NCBI GenBank assembly: GCA_013398955.1
Contig: VWPU01011625.1
Coordinates: 124,001-188,000 of the forward strand
Origin: Callaeas wilsoni
Lineage: Eukaryota > Chordata > Aves > Passeriformes > Callaeidae
Direction: 5' to 3'
DNA: 64,000 bases
The notes under the pieces are model-generated. The model ran no database searches. It was given only the letters and a program-made list of their open reading frames with translations, and had not been told where the DNA came from. How positions within the stretch are numbered: the first letter of the stretch is position 1; the number at the start of each line of letters is the position of its first letter. This document shows, in pieces, positions 13,501 through 26,900 of the stretch. Made by a program: the position numbers and the translations under genes.

Positions 13501-16500
13501 TTAGTTTTTGTTCCCTATAATATAAGCCACCTGGAGATGAAAAACAAATTTAGCTTTCCTTATGAAGTGCCAGTTTGTCCTTTCCAACTGCTAGACTCCT
13601 CTTTATGTCACAGCCACCATAAGTTACACCCAGAGGTTGTTGTGACCTACTAAATTTCTTGTTAGGAGAGAATTGTGCCATCTATGAAGTGTTGACAGGA
13701 CTCAAAGCAAAGCTGCAGAATAATAATACATAATAATGTGTTGGTTCCGAGAGCTTTCTCTGTGGCTGACGCAGACAAAGACCACATTTCAGTTGTCTGT
13801 ACTTCTTCAGGGAAGTGTGTGATATACCCCAAAAATTCACCTACAACTCTCTGTAAGAAAATATCTACACATAATGTTATAGTATTTCTATTAAGCATTT
13901 AGGCCTACTCGTATTAAGCAATGATATATACATAATTAAACATAAATTATATAGACAGTGGCATAAAAATATGATAAGGATTAAGATAAGAAAATATGAG
14001 CAAGACTGTCTGGATTGAACTTTTGAGTTGCAAATTGCCATTGATGGACTCACTGTAGTAAAGTCCAAGACAATATGTTAAAAGTAAATATATGAGAATA
14101 CAGACTAAGTGTGCAAGCTGGATGTAGATAGGTAACAGAAAAAAAAACTAAGATATATTGAAAGAAATGAGATGATAGAGCTGGCCTGTATTGTCTCTTA
14201 TAATCTGTCCTTTCTGCTGTCCTCGCTGTGTAATTCACAGCCACGTGGAATTTTCTTTGTTCCAAATCAGCAACTTACAGCTGCATTACCTTTGCAACTG
14301 GGACCAAGGGAAAGTTCTGTGGCTGCCACGTCTTTGTAACAGGAATGGCACTCATTCTGTGACTGCTTGAGCAGGAGAGTGGTCATATCCAAGTGACTCC
14401 CACAAATGTAGACACACATGCCAAAAGCCATTGCAAATGCAAGAATAAACGGCACCTGTCTGGCTGATCTTTATAGTTTGTTGAATCTTAAAAAAAATAA
14501 AGGTAGGAGGAGAGGAAATTAGAAGTGCTATTTGCTCTTTAAAAAAACAACTAAACCCTAGAGAATTATATTCTCTGACAAAGCTATGCTTAGGGAATTG
14601 CTCTTTTTTAAAACTTTTCCAGTGTAGTGCAAGGGCTATGTATCTCTCTAGATTCTGACCAAACAGGCAGAGTCAAATTCATTGAGTTCATCATAAGCAC
14701 ATTGCATTCTGCCAGGATATCAAATAAAATTCTAGATTTCATGATTAACAAAGAATATCATACCCTCTAACCCTAGAAAAACAACATTTAGTTTCTTGGT
14801 TATGGAATCTCAGCAGGCTTTGCTTGTGACAAGAGTAAAAGTTATTTTCTCTCTGTGTTATGTTTCTTTAGCAAATGTTTTTAAAATTGCTTGAAGAACC
14901 TAAAAGGTCATTTGAAAGTCTTATTTTTATTGTCACTGCCTCTAAAATACATTCCATAACTCAGCTTAATGTGATCTGCAGCAGGCCAAGAGTTTTACAA
15001 GCCAAGATATTATGTCTAGTCCAGTTAGAGACATGACAAAGTTCAGTGAAGCAGGGAGAGTGAAGATCTAGGTTGAGAAATGTAATTTTGCATTGTCTAT
15101 AAAACATGGAAGGAAAATATCTCCCTGCATTCAGTTTTGATGACGAAACATGTTCATGACCTAAGGTAGAGGAACCCTACAAAGCGGTTTATGAGGAAAT
15201 AGACAAATGACTGAGGACATCTGTTTAACAGAATGTCAAGACGAGGTTCACTCACCTCCCACAGCAGTTTTTGCTCCTGTAGATAACTCAGCTTTCTCCT
15301 GGTTTCATCACCCACAAGCCTCCATATTCAGCAAGTCAGTGCAGAGAGCAGTGGGCTGGAACTTGTGTTACTCTGGATGCCGCACGCATACACTGTATCT
15401 TCAGATGAGGAAATGTACTGTAATTTGTGGACATTAGATACAATTTTCATATAAAGAGAACCTTTATCAGACTACTTTCATCTCCCTAAGTACAAAATAC
15501 TTCAAACACTAAATGGCTTCATTTGTGTCAGACTGGCCTGTTGCATTGTAGGGTTAAGAATTCCCTCATTTGAGTCTGGACCATGGTTCTGTCAGCTGTT
15601 ATCCTTCCAGTTGCCTCTTGAAGGTGGACAGCTTTAATCTTGCCAGTAGCCACAGTATATTGCAGTATTTGGCCCCACATGCTTAGTTTATACAAGTCAG
15701 CACCCATCAGTTTTTATGGGAATCATTCTGTCACTGAAAAGATTCTTCATATCTTTGCTTTTTATTATTTTCTTGATAATCTCATTATGACCACTAAAGT
15801 TCTGCATTGTTTGGAGCTCTTTTTTCCAAACTGCTGGCCTTAATACCTTAAGTCATTGGAATATTTTAAACCAAATTTATCATTCTCTGTATTAAAGGGA
15901 ACTAAGTTAGAACAGTGATATTTTGTTTAATTACAGCTGCCTGTGTCCCAGCAATTCATTGAGTATTGTCATTCCTACTTGTTTTGCAGTGGCACAAAAA
16001 ATACAAGTGCGGGGTTGGTCTCCAGACTTCTTGTGTGAATCATATAGCAAGCCCAGAACAGGGCACTGGTCTTTGCCACCTGCTACACACAGGATTTCTT
16101 TTCTTCAATCATCAAAGGGTTTATACAAAAGGATCTCAGTCTAATAATTTAGTATATTTGATAGGTAGACATCTGGAGATTCAGAGGCTTGTCTTGTTTA
16201 ATGTAAAGAAGACTATTTGCTTTTCCATGAAGATGGGTTTTACCATACTATTTTAACTCCTAATTATGGTTTCTGAATATAAACTCCTGTAGTTTTCTTC
16301 AAAGACACCTATATGTTATTGTAAATCCATTTGGCTTTTCCTAGTAAACTAGTAATTCTCTTACTCAGGCTGACTGAGGAATTTAAACAACTGTGTTCTG
16401 CTTGGTGGAAGTTACAGTGGCACTCATTTCCCTTTCAGTTGTTAGACAGAGTGTCAGCTCAATTATTTGTGCAGTAGCAATTGCACTGACCTAAAGAAGG

Positions 16501-17684
16501 TTGTTCTAGATTTATCTTGTCATAAATGAGAGCAGGATTTAGCTTAGTCCAATACATAACCAGTGTTAGCAGAGTACGTCAGTTCCTGTGAATTGTTTAC
16601 AAACAGGAATAACAATTTTTTTTCCTCCTGTCTGACAAGAAAAAATAGCTTTGTTTTTACAGTAGTTACTGTGCTCAGTTTGAAAATGTGAGTGAGGGAG
16701 TGAGTGTCGTCTGAGAGAGTCAAGGATATGTGTGAGAGCAGTCATGAATACATTTGGTTTGACACTTCTGTGTAAGTGTCTAAAACATGGAAATTCATTC
16801 CATATTTGGTTTTCCAGTTCACTTTTGCATCAGTGGGAAGATGTAATGTCATCTAGACAGCCACCCTGGGAAAGTTTGGTCCCCCGTATTTTTAGGCATG
16901 ACACTGCTGTCCAGTGGCCAAGCAAGCTACGGTCCGTGTTTGCCTGTTGATTTTACAGAGGGTACAGAAAAAAAGCATTCAGGGGAGAGGCAGTGCAGGC
17001 AGCTAAGCAGGTGAAATACACAGGGAAATCTTTGGGTTTAATATGACAGAAATATTTCTACTGCAGCTTGTTTGGATTTGTTCTTCCACTCTTGATATAG
17101 TTCATTTTGATACAGAAATAAGTATTGGGTGATTCACTGAGACCTTAAGATCCTAAGGTATTACACAGCATATGTCTAGAAATTAACATTTGTCACCATG
17201 GACATTTTGGATATCAAATCTGAGAAGCCAAAAAGAGTGCCAGTGATGAGAACTGATTCAAAAGTCCCATTGGATATTCTTCACCAAGGAGACCAGAGCA
17301 TTTTCTGAAGTTTATTTCTTTTCTGGTAGTACTTTTTTAGTCTTTCTTAAACTTAGCTTTATCAGTTTCATTTAACCTTGCTGTGCTTTAAGCCAAGTGT
17401 TGTTAAAGTTAGGAGATGTTGCTAATCAGTATTGTAGGAAAAACTGGATATCCTAAAAGGCTGTCATGCAGACCCCTGGTTGTGTTTATAATACAAATAA
17501 TCTAGGAGAGAGGAGTGAGCTTTGAAAAAAATGTTTTCAAGTAAGGGTTTGGTAATGGAGGAACTACACACGTGGCATTCCCAGCTCATTTGATTAACCT
17601 CAGTAACTGATGAAAGTGGTTTGACTATCAAACATAGATCCCATTCATTCAGCCTGCATGGTATCAAGTGTTCAGATACGCCAT

Positions 17685-17706
17685 TTATCTTATCCTTTAT
17701 CTTATC
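17685..17706 (+). promoter_or_regulatory. Cluster of four GATA-type motifs in the FHOD3 intron
   Basis: TTATC (GATAA on the other strand) begins at 17685, 17690, 17697 and 17702, so there are four copies in 22 bases, about 1.2 kb upstream of the FHOD3 terminal exon. FHOD3 is a cardiac sarcomere gene and GATA4 is a cardiac factor, so a muscle enhancer is conceivable. AT-rich DNA makes such motifs by chance, and this may be a decayed simple repeat of cttatc/ctttatc. Function is inferred only. Confidence 0.25.
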
Positions 17707-18810
17707 CCCTTGTTTTCTATGCCAGTCCATTCCCTCCTTCACTCCTGCTCAACCCCTGAGTGTGACCACCCAGTTTCAGTTACATGGACTGAATATCTCA
17801 ATAAATGAGAGATCTTAATTGTGCTAAAAGATGCAAGAACTCCTTGACCACTATTTGCAATTGGTTTCTCTAAGATGAGTTTCTTCTAGAGTTCACTGTT
17901 TCTGGGCTCCAAATATATTCTGTTCAACATTAAGTCACTGTTTATGCTTTGCATGCAGCTTGAACTTCTCAATGTGCATTTTGTACTTGAGGAACATCAA
18001 AGTGTGAACACCCCACTTGTGTATTGAATTAAAGCCCATACACCTGAAAATCATAGCACCAGTAAAGCTAGGAGGGCACTGATGCTCAGTGTATGCAGTC
18101 ACACAGTCACTTGTTTCTGAATAAAAAAGGTAATCACATATTTTAAAAGTCTTGTCAGGGCTAATGTTCAGAACACTCTATGGAAAATTAAGAAACAAGA
18201 TTTTGGCTTAGATTTATCATTTAAATTCAGCTAAAATGCTGCAGACTACCAATGGCAAAGATGACACAAATGGTGCTAGGATGGGCGGACATTACAAAAG
18301 AAAGAGGAGCATGTATGAAACCAGTAGTTTGAATTATTTGAATCAACTATAAAGTAGTCATGTTTATAGTCTTTTAACTTTGGGAGGGAGTGCTTTACAC
18401 ATCTAAAGAGTCTCAAAGGGTTTAATAGTGATAAATTCAATAGATCCCTATAAAGATCCCAAAGCTCTTTTAAAAAATTCTTATGAAATTATAAAATAAT
18501 AGGGCAGATGATACTTTCAATGGACTGAAAATCAACTGATACAATTTCAGAGAAAAAAAAAAGTCTTAAAAAGCTGGGGTATTTTTCCTTAAAACTTTTT
18601 GTGGACTAGATGTCAAATGACAAGCGTATTTTTGCCTGACTGTTTGGAGTTGGTGTTGATGCTCCCATGAATTTGCCATAGGGCATTACTCAGTTTTTCT
18701 GAACTTCAGGCCCTGAGTAGATAGCAACTTTTGATTTGATTGAGCTTGCATGTTAACAGGGTTTTTTGCAGCTGAAAGACTTGTGTAATTATTGATTCTA
18801 ATTGTTTGCA

Positions 18811-18888
18811 TTTTCTTTGTTGTTTTTTGCTTTGTTTTGTTTTGTTTTGTTTGGGTTTTTTTGGTTTTTTGGTTTTGCCTGCTTTTGG
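18811..18888 (+). repeat. T/G-rich (TTTTG)n simple repeat before the FHOD3 terminal exon
   Basis: Imperfect TTTTG/TTTGG repeats run from about 18811 to 18888 and end 17 bases before the last exon. In the transcript this is a long U-rich tract with G interruptions. The acceptor itself (gactatgcag) is pyrimidine-poor, so the tract may serve as the distant polypyrimidine tract. It could also simply be a microsatellite. Confidence 0.7.
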
Positions 18889-18905
18889 AATTCATGACTA
18901 TGCAG

Positions 18906-18988
18906 TGAGAAGGACACTTAAGAGTGGGCTAACACCAGAAGAAGCCAAAGCACTGGGCCTCATCAGCACTTCTGAGATGCAAGTTTGA
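18906..18988 (+). CDS. FHOD3: FHOD3 terminal coding exon
   Basis: Starts after atgactatgcag and completes the split Leu codon (T|TG). It then encodes RRTLKSGLTPEEAKALGL and ends in TSEMQV, with the stop TGA at 18986-18988. RRTLKSGL is shared by FHOD1 and FHOD3. TPEEA-ALGL and the TSE-Q- ending are FHOD3-type and differ from FHOD1, which identifies the paralogue. The Thr of RRTL is the third predicted ROCK site of the autoregulatory region. A longer open frame beginning upstream at 18806 is intron read in frame and should be ignored. Confidence 0.95.
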
Positions 18989-20900
18989 CATCCCAGAGGT
19001 GGCAACAAGAAGAGCCGTTCATCTGAAGCACACAGGCTGACAACCCTTCAGCATGGCATTGAACTGCCAGCCTCCTCTGCTGCTCCCATCATCCTGTCCT
19101 CTGTTAGTTCAATTTTAATAAGCAACAAAAAGCAAAACCCCACATCCAGGGCAGAAGAAGGATGTGCCACAGCTCAGCGTGACATCCAGACGGTAACTGA
19201 GGAAGCATTTGAGTGTTCCTAGGTGAAAGCACATGGCTTCTTCTTCTTCTCATGGTGTGTTGATGTGGGTAGGAGGGGGCTCTCTGAGTTATCTGTCATT
19301 ATGTGAGCTGTGTTTACGTTGGCTTTCCTTGTGCCCTGTTTTAGTCATTGTAAACGTATGGCGTTTTGTCAATGCAAGGAACAGTCCTTAAAGAGGCAAA
19401 ATAACTCCTGTTACAGCAACCCAAGTTTTCCTCAAGCAGATTCATTAAGCAAAGATGCACAGTCTGTGCAACCCTGTGGTTTGTTGGAGTTTTTTATTAT
19501 TTTGCCACCAAAGAATGTAAAAATGTATGTGTACCTTTGTATATGTACAGAATGAATGTGTGGACATGTGTGCATGTATCTGTACATATACAGTCATAGT
19601 GTGAAATCATGCTTTTGCTGAAGCCAGCTGGACCATGATTTTCACTGTGGGGCCTTACTGTTCCACCTGGACAGGAGGAAAAGAATGTCTTTTGCAGGAA
19701 CTCAGTGTTGTTCAGTGCGATTCACCCTGTGGGGCAGGCCGTGGCCTGCAATACAAGTGGAGAGTTTAGGATCCTGAGTTCATGTGCAGTAATGCACACT
19801 CATACTGTACATAGCAGCATGCACACAGAGGAGAGAACACGATTCCTCCCTCTTATTAAGATATGGTTGTACTCTGCATTTGTACAGTTTCGGAGAGATC
19901 AACAATTTTACATACTCAATAAATACATTTGGATGCGAAGATCAAGAAGTTTTGTTCACTTGCCTGTGCCCTTCATGCTGCTTTTCTCTGCTGCAAGATA
20001 ATGTGGTGGTGATTTTATTTCAGTTTAATGAATCTGAATATGAAATAGCCCTGCTAAAAAGCCTGCTGTGTTTTTGCTGTTCTTTAATGGTTTTTTGTGA
20101 TCATCCTTGATACCAGTGAAGTGGGTACCACAGTAAACAACTCCTATATATTTGCCCTTATCTCACTGTTTTATAACTGACTTTTATAACTGCCCTCAGC
20201 ATGTTTGAAGAACCTTTAGTCAACTCATCTGCCTTTAAGTGGAGGACATATACAGCAGTGAAGATGAATTAACACAGTCACCCCAGCCCATGCTGAAGTA
20301 TTTTGAAGAGAACTGCAAACAACAATAACATGAAAGGGAACTTTTTAAGCCAAAGTCTGTATATGGCCAGTTGATCCTCAAGGATGCACAAGATTGTCTC
20401 TTTCCATTGCCTTAGCCTCTAAGATTAAGGGTATGTCTGCACAGCAGTAACAGCTGAGACTTTCTTCAAGCTGGTTAACTGAGGAACTGCAGCAGTTTAG
20501 TCATGGTAACAGGGTTCGATTTTGGCTGCAAAACACACTTGGAAAATAGAGTTAAATAACAGTCTATGCTGGGGCCCTAATACCATTGCTTCTGGCACCC
20601 AGGCTAGGTCAGGTACTTCAAGTTATTCTGCTCTGCTCTCTTTAAGGACAGGATAATCGCTGAAGATTGTTCAGGAGAGTTGAACCAAACACAATAAACC
20701 TTTGAAACCTTGGTCATCCATCACATCGCATTGAGCACAGCATCCAAGTGATGGGAGAGCCAGGTAGCTGACTACACTGCAGTGAGACCTCTGGCTCAAC
20801 ATCCTACCTATGCTGTCCTCCTTCTTGATTGTATCATTTCATTCTTTATCTGCCAATGCCTTGGATCTCCCATGGAATAAAAAGTCACTAATGAGCAATG
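18989..20900 (+). other. FHOD3: FHOD3 3' untranslated region (end uncertain)
   Basis: Non-coding sequence after the stop. Candidate poly(A) signals AATAAA lie at 19918-19923, 20693-20698 and 20876-20881. The first, about 930 bases after the stop and followed by a T/G-rich stretch, and the last both look usable. A Pumilio-type motif TGTACATA lies at 19581-19588 within a run of TGTATG-like sequence, which suggests post-transcriptional control. Which signal is used cannot be settled without transcripts. Confidence 0.6.
19918..19923 (+). terminator. FHOD3: Candidate proximal poly(A) signal of FHOD3
   Basis: AATAAA at about 930 bases past the stop, with T/G-rich sequence (agaagttttgttcacttgcc and onward) 20-60 bases downstream. 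Alternatives are AATAAA at 20693-20698 and 20876-20881. Confidence 0.5.
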
Positions 20901-23900
20901 GTTCTTAAGAACAGCATTGAGTCACATGTGGTTTTCCCCTCAATTTGTTAAAAAGCCAATTTTACAAGTAGACAGAAGGCAGTAGTTGGGTAATCAGTAT
21001 AATACATTGTGTATTTGAAGGCTATGGAAAGGAAGAAGCTGGTTAGGAAACAGAAGTGGCATATAACTAATTTCACTGTAAAATATGCAAGACCTACGAG
21101 CATCTGGATTTTAAAGTGGATCTTTACGTGCTGCTCACCGCTATGGACTTTTAAAATCTTGCTTAAGGATGCTTAGAACAAAGAACTGAAGGTGATGGGG
21201 GTTTGTGGAGGTGTTTGAAGTCTGAAACAAGAGGAAGACACTCTGAATGTAATGGTCATGTTGAACTGTGCTACTTGCTAAGTGATAAAAAAAGCAAAAA
21301 CGCAACAAAGTGCATTTATGCTGACAGAGATCCTATATTTGATTGCAGGGAGAAAATCAAACAAGTCTTTAAAAATTAATATTTTAATGAAAATATGCTG
21401 AATGCGCAAAATTGGTGACCACTTGGCTGTTGGTGGCCACTTACTAACAGGGAACAAATTTGTGCTTCGTTTAAGCTTAGTACAGCGTCTGTCTCTGAAA
21501 CATAGCATAGCTGATGAATTACTGATAGTTGGGCATATGTATTTTCCAAATTGTGCAAAAATTGTGCAAAACTTTATATGCTCCTTATCAAGGAGAACAT
21601 TAAGTATGGGGAATAATATAGGTTGGAATAAGTTCAGTAGGAAAAAAGGTGGTTTCTTTCAGATTCTCTGGTTGTGTCTTACATGTGAAGTAGATTCTTC
21701 CTTTTCTGTTTTTCCATAGCATTTGTTTTTCTGTTTGTTCTGTCTATCTGTGAAACTGATAGCAACTTTTCTGAAGAATAACTTGGTCTCGTTTGTGCAC
21801 TACTATACAGTAAGATAAATTCCACTGTCCTCAGTGTTTATTGCAACAAGATCATGAGACATAGTGTAGCACAGTAACTATGGGAGAGATTTCCATTTCA
21901 GTTCCTGATAGAAAAGACCGACTAATCTGTAAGGTGGCAGTATTTCCTTCAGAGTCTGCCAGCATGTCCTGACTGTGGGAATAACATTTGTTCCCCTTCA
22001 TCTAACTAGTGGATTCCAGATGAAATGGAGGAATTCATTATATCTGTATGTCTCTCTCTGTCTAGTGAGGTTGTAACCGTCAGGTTTTGAGCTGCTGCCT
22101 ACCATTCCGTCATCAGAAGAGCCCACCATAAGGATGTAACACTTGTTTTAAGACAAGTTTTGTGTGAGATATAGATTGGTTTCTGACAAATATAAAAGTC
22201 TTGGATATGCAATGCAGTAACACTTGTTCCCATTTCTCACTTAGACATCCATGAAGGCTGTTTTTAAACACTTGCAGCCATAATCACTACCTCTCTTCCC
22301 TTTCTCATGGAACCCATCAGCTGCGAATGCAGTGCCCAGAGCACTGTATCTGTTTGACTGCCATCATAATGCCTTCCTGATCTGGATGCTGAGGTAAACT
22401 TTAGCACATTACATAGCCTCCAAAGGGAAACTATCCTAATTTTCTTTCATCTCACTTGATGTTTAAAAGCAGACTGCATGCTAATACTTTCTATAATCTC
22501 ACTCCCAAGTGGAGATAACGCTCAGTAGCAGTTGTGTGGCTGCAGTGAAGAAAATCCCAGGGAATGCTTGTGTGCCACACTCGAGAGTAAAAGATGGCTC
22601 AAAAAAGTTAAATTCATCGCTCTTCACCTTTCAGTCAGGCCAGGCACCAGGCTCATGGATTCCAGATGTTTTATAGCCCCTTGGCTGCTATGTGCGACCT
22701 TTCTGTTTGATAGCTCCTTGTCCATAATCCAAAATCAACAAAAAAAATGGTGGTTTAATGAGGTTCTTTCTTTCTCCCTCAAATACTGGAAGCAGCGTCA
22801 AACACGGTTTTAAAAATACATTTCTTTCTCTCTTTCGACACCCTTTTTTAGTGAATCTCTGCAGTGTTTGATTCTGTCAGCGAAATGAGGTATCAGTTTT
22901 GTAGATAGACAAGACTTTGGCTTTAGCTTAATAGATATTCACATATGAATATCAAGATAAGAGTTATTGTCCCAGTTTAACAGAATTTGGAGTCAGAGTC
23001 TTGATGTGAGTGAACAGCAAGGGCCTCCTGTAAGGTTCTGCAGGACAGCACCTTAAATCCCTGGTGTGCTCTGCTCTAAATGTATCCTGGCCAACAATAA
23101 AAGCTATTGAGAAGTTACATTTGAGGACTTCTACAACCACTGCAACCCCGAGGTGCACGATGCCATTGTAGGTACAGCAAACGGTTCCTTTTGTCAGGCA
23201 CCTGCCCTGCAGCAGCCTCCCTGGGAATGTAACCACAGCAAATGGCTATCCAAAATGCTTTGGAAGCCATGTGGCTGATGGCAGTAGTCTGTGTTCAACT
23301 TCACTGTGCAGCTGAGGTTATTGCAATGCTTTGATTTTCACAGAGATTAAATGGGAACAAGGTGCCAGCCCACCAGTTTCACATCCTTCCTCCTTCCACT
23401 GCAGCTCATGGACAGGCGCACACACTGCCTGCCTCTATCCAAAGGATGCACAGGGACATGGTGTTAGGCAGAAGCAGGACCGTATTCCTCTCTCCTTTTC
23501 ACTCCTGTAGCTCACTGCACATGTTCCAATCCTCCCGTTACCTTCAAGGTGGGCTGTGTGTGCACTGGTGGGGAGCCTGACCCTGGGACACAGTCAGATG
23601 GTGGCTCTGCAGCAGCAGGATGCAAGAAACACTTGTCTAAGCTGGAAGGGATAGGACTGTTGATGTTCCTCTGGAGGAAAAACTGCCAGGTACTTCCAGA
23701 CTCTGAAAGAAAATAGACTGAAGTATTTTTGAAAGAGAAAATGTTTGGTTGTAGGCTACTATTGAAAACTATTCACAAACATTTGAACAGCATGTAATGC
23801 CCACCTTCCTTTGCTTCAGCTGGGGCAGCAACTGACTCGATTTGCATTTCAGATGTGACCCTAAGAAGTTTTTGGCAAGCAGTTTAATAGTTACATAGCA

Positions 23901-26900
23901 AGTAATGAAAGGAGTTTCAGAGATGTATAGTTTGATGTTTATGCCAAAAAAAAAAAATTCTAATCAGTCCATTTCACATTGAGTGGCAGATAGAGCTATA
24001 TTTTGTTTAATCACTATCTAATACAGAGGCTTCTGTGAAAGAAAAGGTTTATTTGTAGCATTGGATGCATTTCTCCTTTTTAAAGACTGTCTTTGCGCAT
24101 ATAGTGTCCTTTTTTTGTGAGCTGGGAATTGTAAAAAAATGTAAAGTAGAAAAGGACGTGTTTCTTAGACGAAGGAGAAATACTGTAAAATTGTGTAAAT
24201 GTCACTACTCATGTTTTTCCATGTTCTGTGTAGCATAGTGTAAAATAGGCTCTCCAGCAGTGTTATTCTGTGAATTGTAATTTAAAAAACAAGCCATGCA
24301 TGGTCAGAGATATTATCTACAGGTCCTTTTGGTTGAGTTTTTGGTTTTGTTTGTCATTTTCTCATTTTAAGTGAATTCATTTTATGTTAAATTTAATTGT
24401 CCTTGAAAATGCATTTTTGTTTCTGTTTTATTTCATAAAGAACTTGAATTACTCTTTTAAGATTTTATTACACACAAAGCTCACCTACCATTTGTATTGA
24501 TCCTTCAGAAGCTGTGTCACATTTAGTATAAACTAAGGGAGATTTTGTTTTTATCTGCCTCTTCTCCCCCCACTCTTCCCACTTTACTGTCTGGAAAGAC
24601 CCAATCACAACCTTTTTTTTTTTTCCTGTGCCATGCAGGGTCAATATGGAGAACTGACCGCAGACCAGTGTCCAAAATTTCTTGATATAAGTAGTTAAAA
24701 AGCTCACCTCTACAGCGTTATGTAAACACATCTTGCAATAAAGCTTTATAAAGCACTGACTGGGCTGGTTCTGGTTTTGTTGATGAAGCCAATCCATGGG
24801 AGTTTGGGTGGAAAATGGATGGCAAGGGGGATCATGAATTGTTTTTCTCATATCTTCTATATACCTGCAATGCCATCATGTGGACATCAAAACAGCTGCC
24901 ATTAAGCTATCTGGGTGGCCTGATCATAAAAAGCTTATCTTTTACACCTAGTTCCACAGTTTGAGCCTAATTCCTGATCTTGAGTGAAGAAAGTGAAAAT
25001 GTGTGTCTGGTTCTCCAGGCTATCAGTAATCCAGCCCTACAAATCCTCAGTAAACATACGTGGCACTTATTGCTGCCATCAGCTTGGAGTTGGTTCCTGC
25101 CTAAAAAATACTCTGTGCACAGAGCACACAGCAGAAAGGTATGAGACTTAGAGGAGCAAACATCAATGAGATGAAAGACAACCTGTAAGTGGGGAAGCTG
25201 TTCACAGTGCCTCTGCATCAAGACGTGAAACACTGGCCTCGCCAGAGCTTCAGAGCTATAAAGGTGGCCTGTAAACAAGACTTGGCTTTAACTTGGCTGA
25301 AATACATTTCATGCATCATCATGGAATGTAATTTTCTGGTGGCTGCCTATGAGCATTCCTGGACAGGCAGTGGTCTTGCAGTTTTCTGTCTTTGCTGGTC
25401 TCTGATTCTTTCTTTTAGTGCTATTTCCCGGCACTTTGGAGAGACTGAGTTGACAAGCAGGGCATCCCTGCCCACACAGAAGGTGAGCCGTACCTCAGCA
25501 GCTCTGGCACCTGCTCTGCCCACAGGTTCAATGACTACGGTGGCAAGGGGGGGTCAAAGTGACATATAGGAACTCAAAATGCTCAGACTTCTGCTGCTAG
25601 TCCTGAAAAGAAGCTACTCACAATTGCTCTTTTGAGTTGCACGTGTAATGCGGTCAAAACACATTATTCAAAGATAGCTGCACGTGTTCATAGCGGCACC
25701 CTGGAAAATACAGTAGGTTGACAGAGAGTCTGAGGGAAAATTTTCACCTGTGATTTCTGAGATTGTAGGAGCTGATATACAAAGCTAGGTATGTAAGCCT
25801 TCCTCCTTCTTAATTAGTTTTTTAAGTTACTTCAAATAAAAAAGGTGCTTTTTGGGATATGGCTGCATCCCTGAAAGAGCTGCTTAGCATTCCAGATGCA
25901 CTGGTGTAAAGTCTAGAGGATGAAAGGCTACTAGCCAGAAATGTGGTAATGCTTTTTAAAATAAATATATAAACGAAGTTTATTGGCCAGACACTTTTCT
26001 ATCACAGCATATCCATTAGCAGTTCTAAATTCCAGATGTGCAGTGACAATGCGTACATATATTTTTCAGACCTGGTGCCCAGTCAGAACTCATATGTTGT
26101 GACAGAGAAGCCTCTGGCCTGTAGTCAGGGAACGAGTAAGTATGCAGATTATCCATTGCACAGCTGCATGCCCTGGTTTATAAACCCTTCAGAACACTTT
26201 GAGAACACACAACTAAAGAAAAAAAAAAAACAAAAACCTATTTTTTCCTATCATAACTTCTCCAAGTTTTCTGATGGGAATGCAGTTTGGAAAAGGGAGA
26301 GGACTGTTCTCAAAGCTTCACCTCTTGCGAGTTTCTTTGCAGGAAATGAAGAATGATGCCTGTACTGGCATCTCTCTGATGAGACGGACCTCTGCTGGGA
26401 AATCCAAAAAGGAGCACAGCCTACATGAAGTGTCATGCCAGTGAGGGCCTCTCCATGGCTTTTCCTGAGTGAATCTTGAGTAGGAGCAGGACTCACCCAT
26501 CTGAAGAGGTGTTCTGCTCAAAAATACTGATTCTCAGTTTCCAGGATTCAGAGTCCAGTTCTCTTCAATGCCAACCTCTCTCTCACTGCTCCATCAAGCT
26601 TGCTCTCTTGCTTGAGCCAATTCCAGAGTCTGTAATTTGTTATGTAGCTGGAAAACACCATGGAGCGTGTCACCGTACAGAAGATGTGTACCAGCACTGG
26701 GAAGGACCCTTTCAGTGTCCTAGGACACATCCCTGGGCATATCCTGCTCTGTTATTCAGGTTACAATGAGCAGAAATGCTTTAAGCATATGCCAAAATCT
26801 TGCAAATAAGTTTGTAGCCCTCTCTTGAGGAGTGTTCAGGTTTTTCTGCCTAGAAAACAGACAAAATGACTAGTCTTGACTTTTGTATTTTCCTTTCTTT

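Larger units (their letters stand above)
4914..18905 (+). other. FHOD3: FHOD3 last intron (14 kb)
   Basis: Long AT-rich intron between gtgagt and the terminal-exon acceptor atgactatgcag. Contents I can name: a short CR1 3' end on the minus strand (about 10424-10505), a GC-richer patch at about 12400-12640 with open frames but no recognisable product, a cluster of four TTATC (GATA) motifs at 17685-17706, and a T/G-rich (TTTTG)n tract at 18811-18888 just upstream of the acceptor. The acceptor has only a poor pyrimidine tract next to it. No coding exon was recognised inside. Confidence 0.8.

Noticed and set aside
18806..18905. Upstream extension of the last FHOD3 exon (hydrophobic frame from TTTTG repeats)
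   Set aside because: It is intron. The acceptor atgactatgcag at 18905 restores the conserved Leu-Arg-Arg-Thr reading across the junction.
20508..20522. tRNA B-box-like gggttcgat
   Set aside because: No matching A-box, acceptor stem or anticodon arm at the correct spacing.
24468..24851. 127-codon minus-strand open frame
   Set aside because: No start context, splice context or known domain; Lys/Thr-rich composition expected from AT-rich DNA.
26070..26135. 66-base open interval between atttttcag and gtaagt
   Set aside because: Too short to judge, product unrecognised, donor context imperfect and no partner exon. Mentioned only in the region entry.
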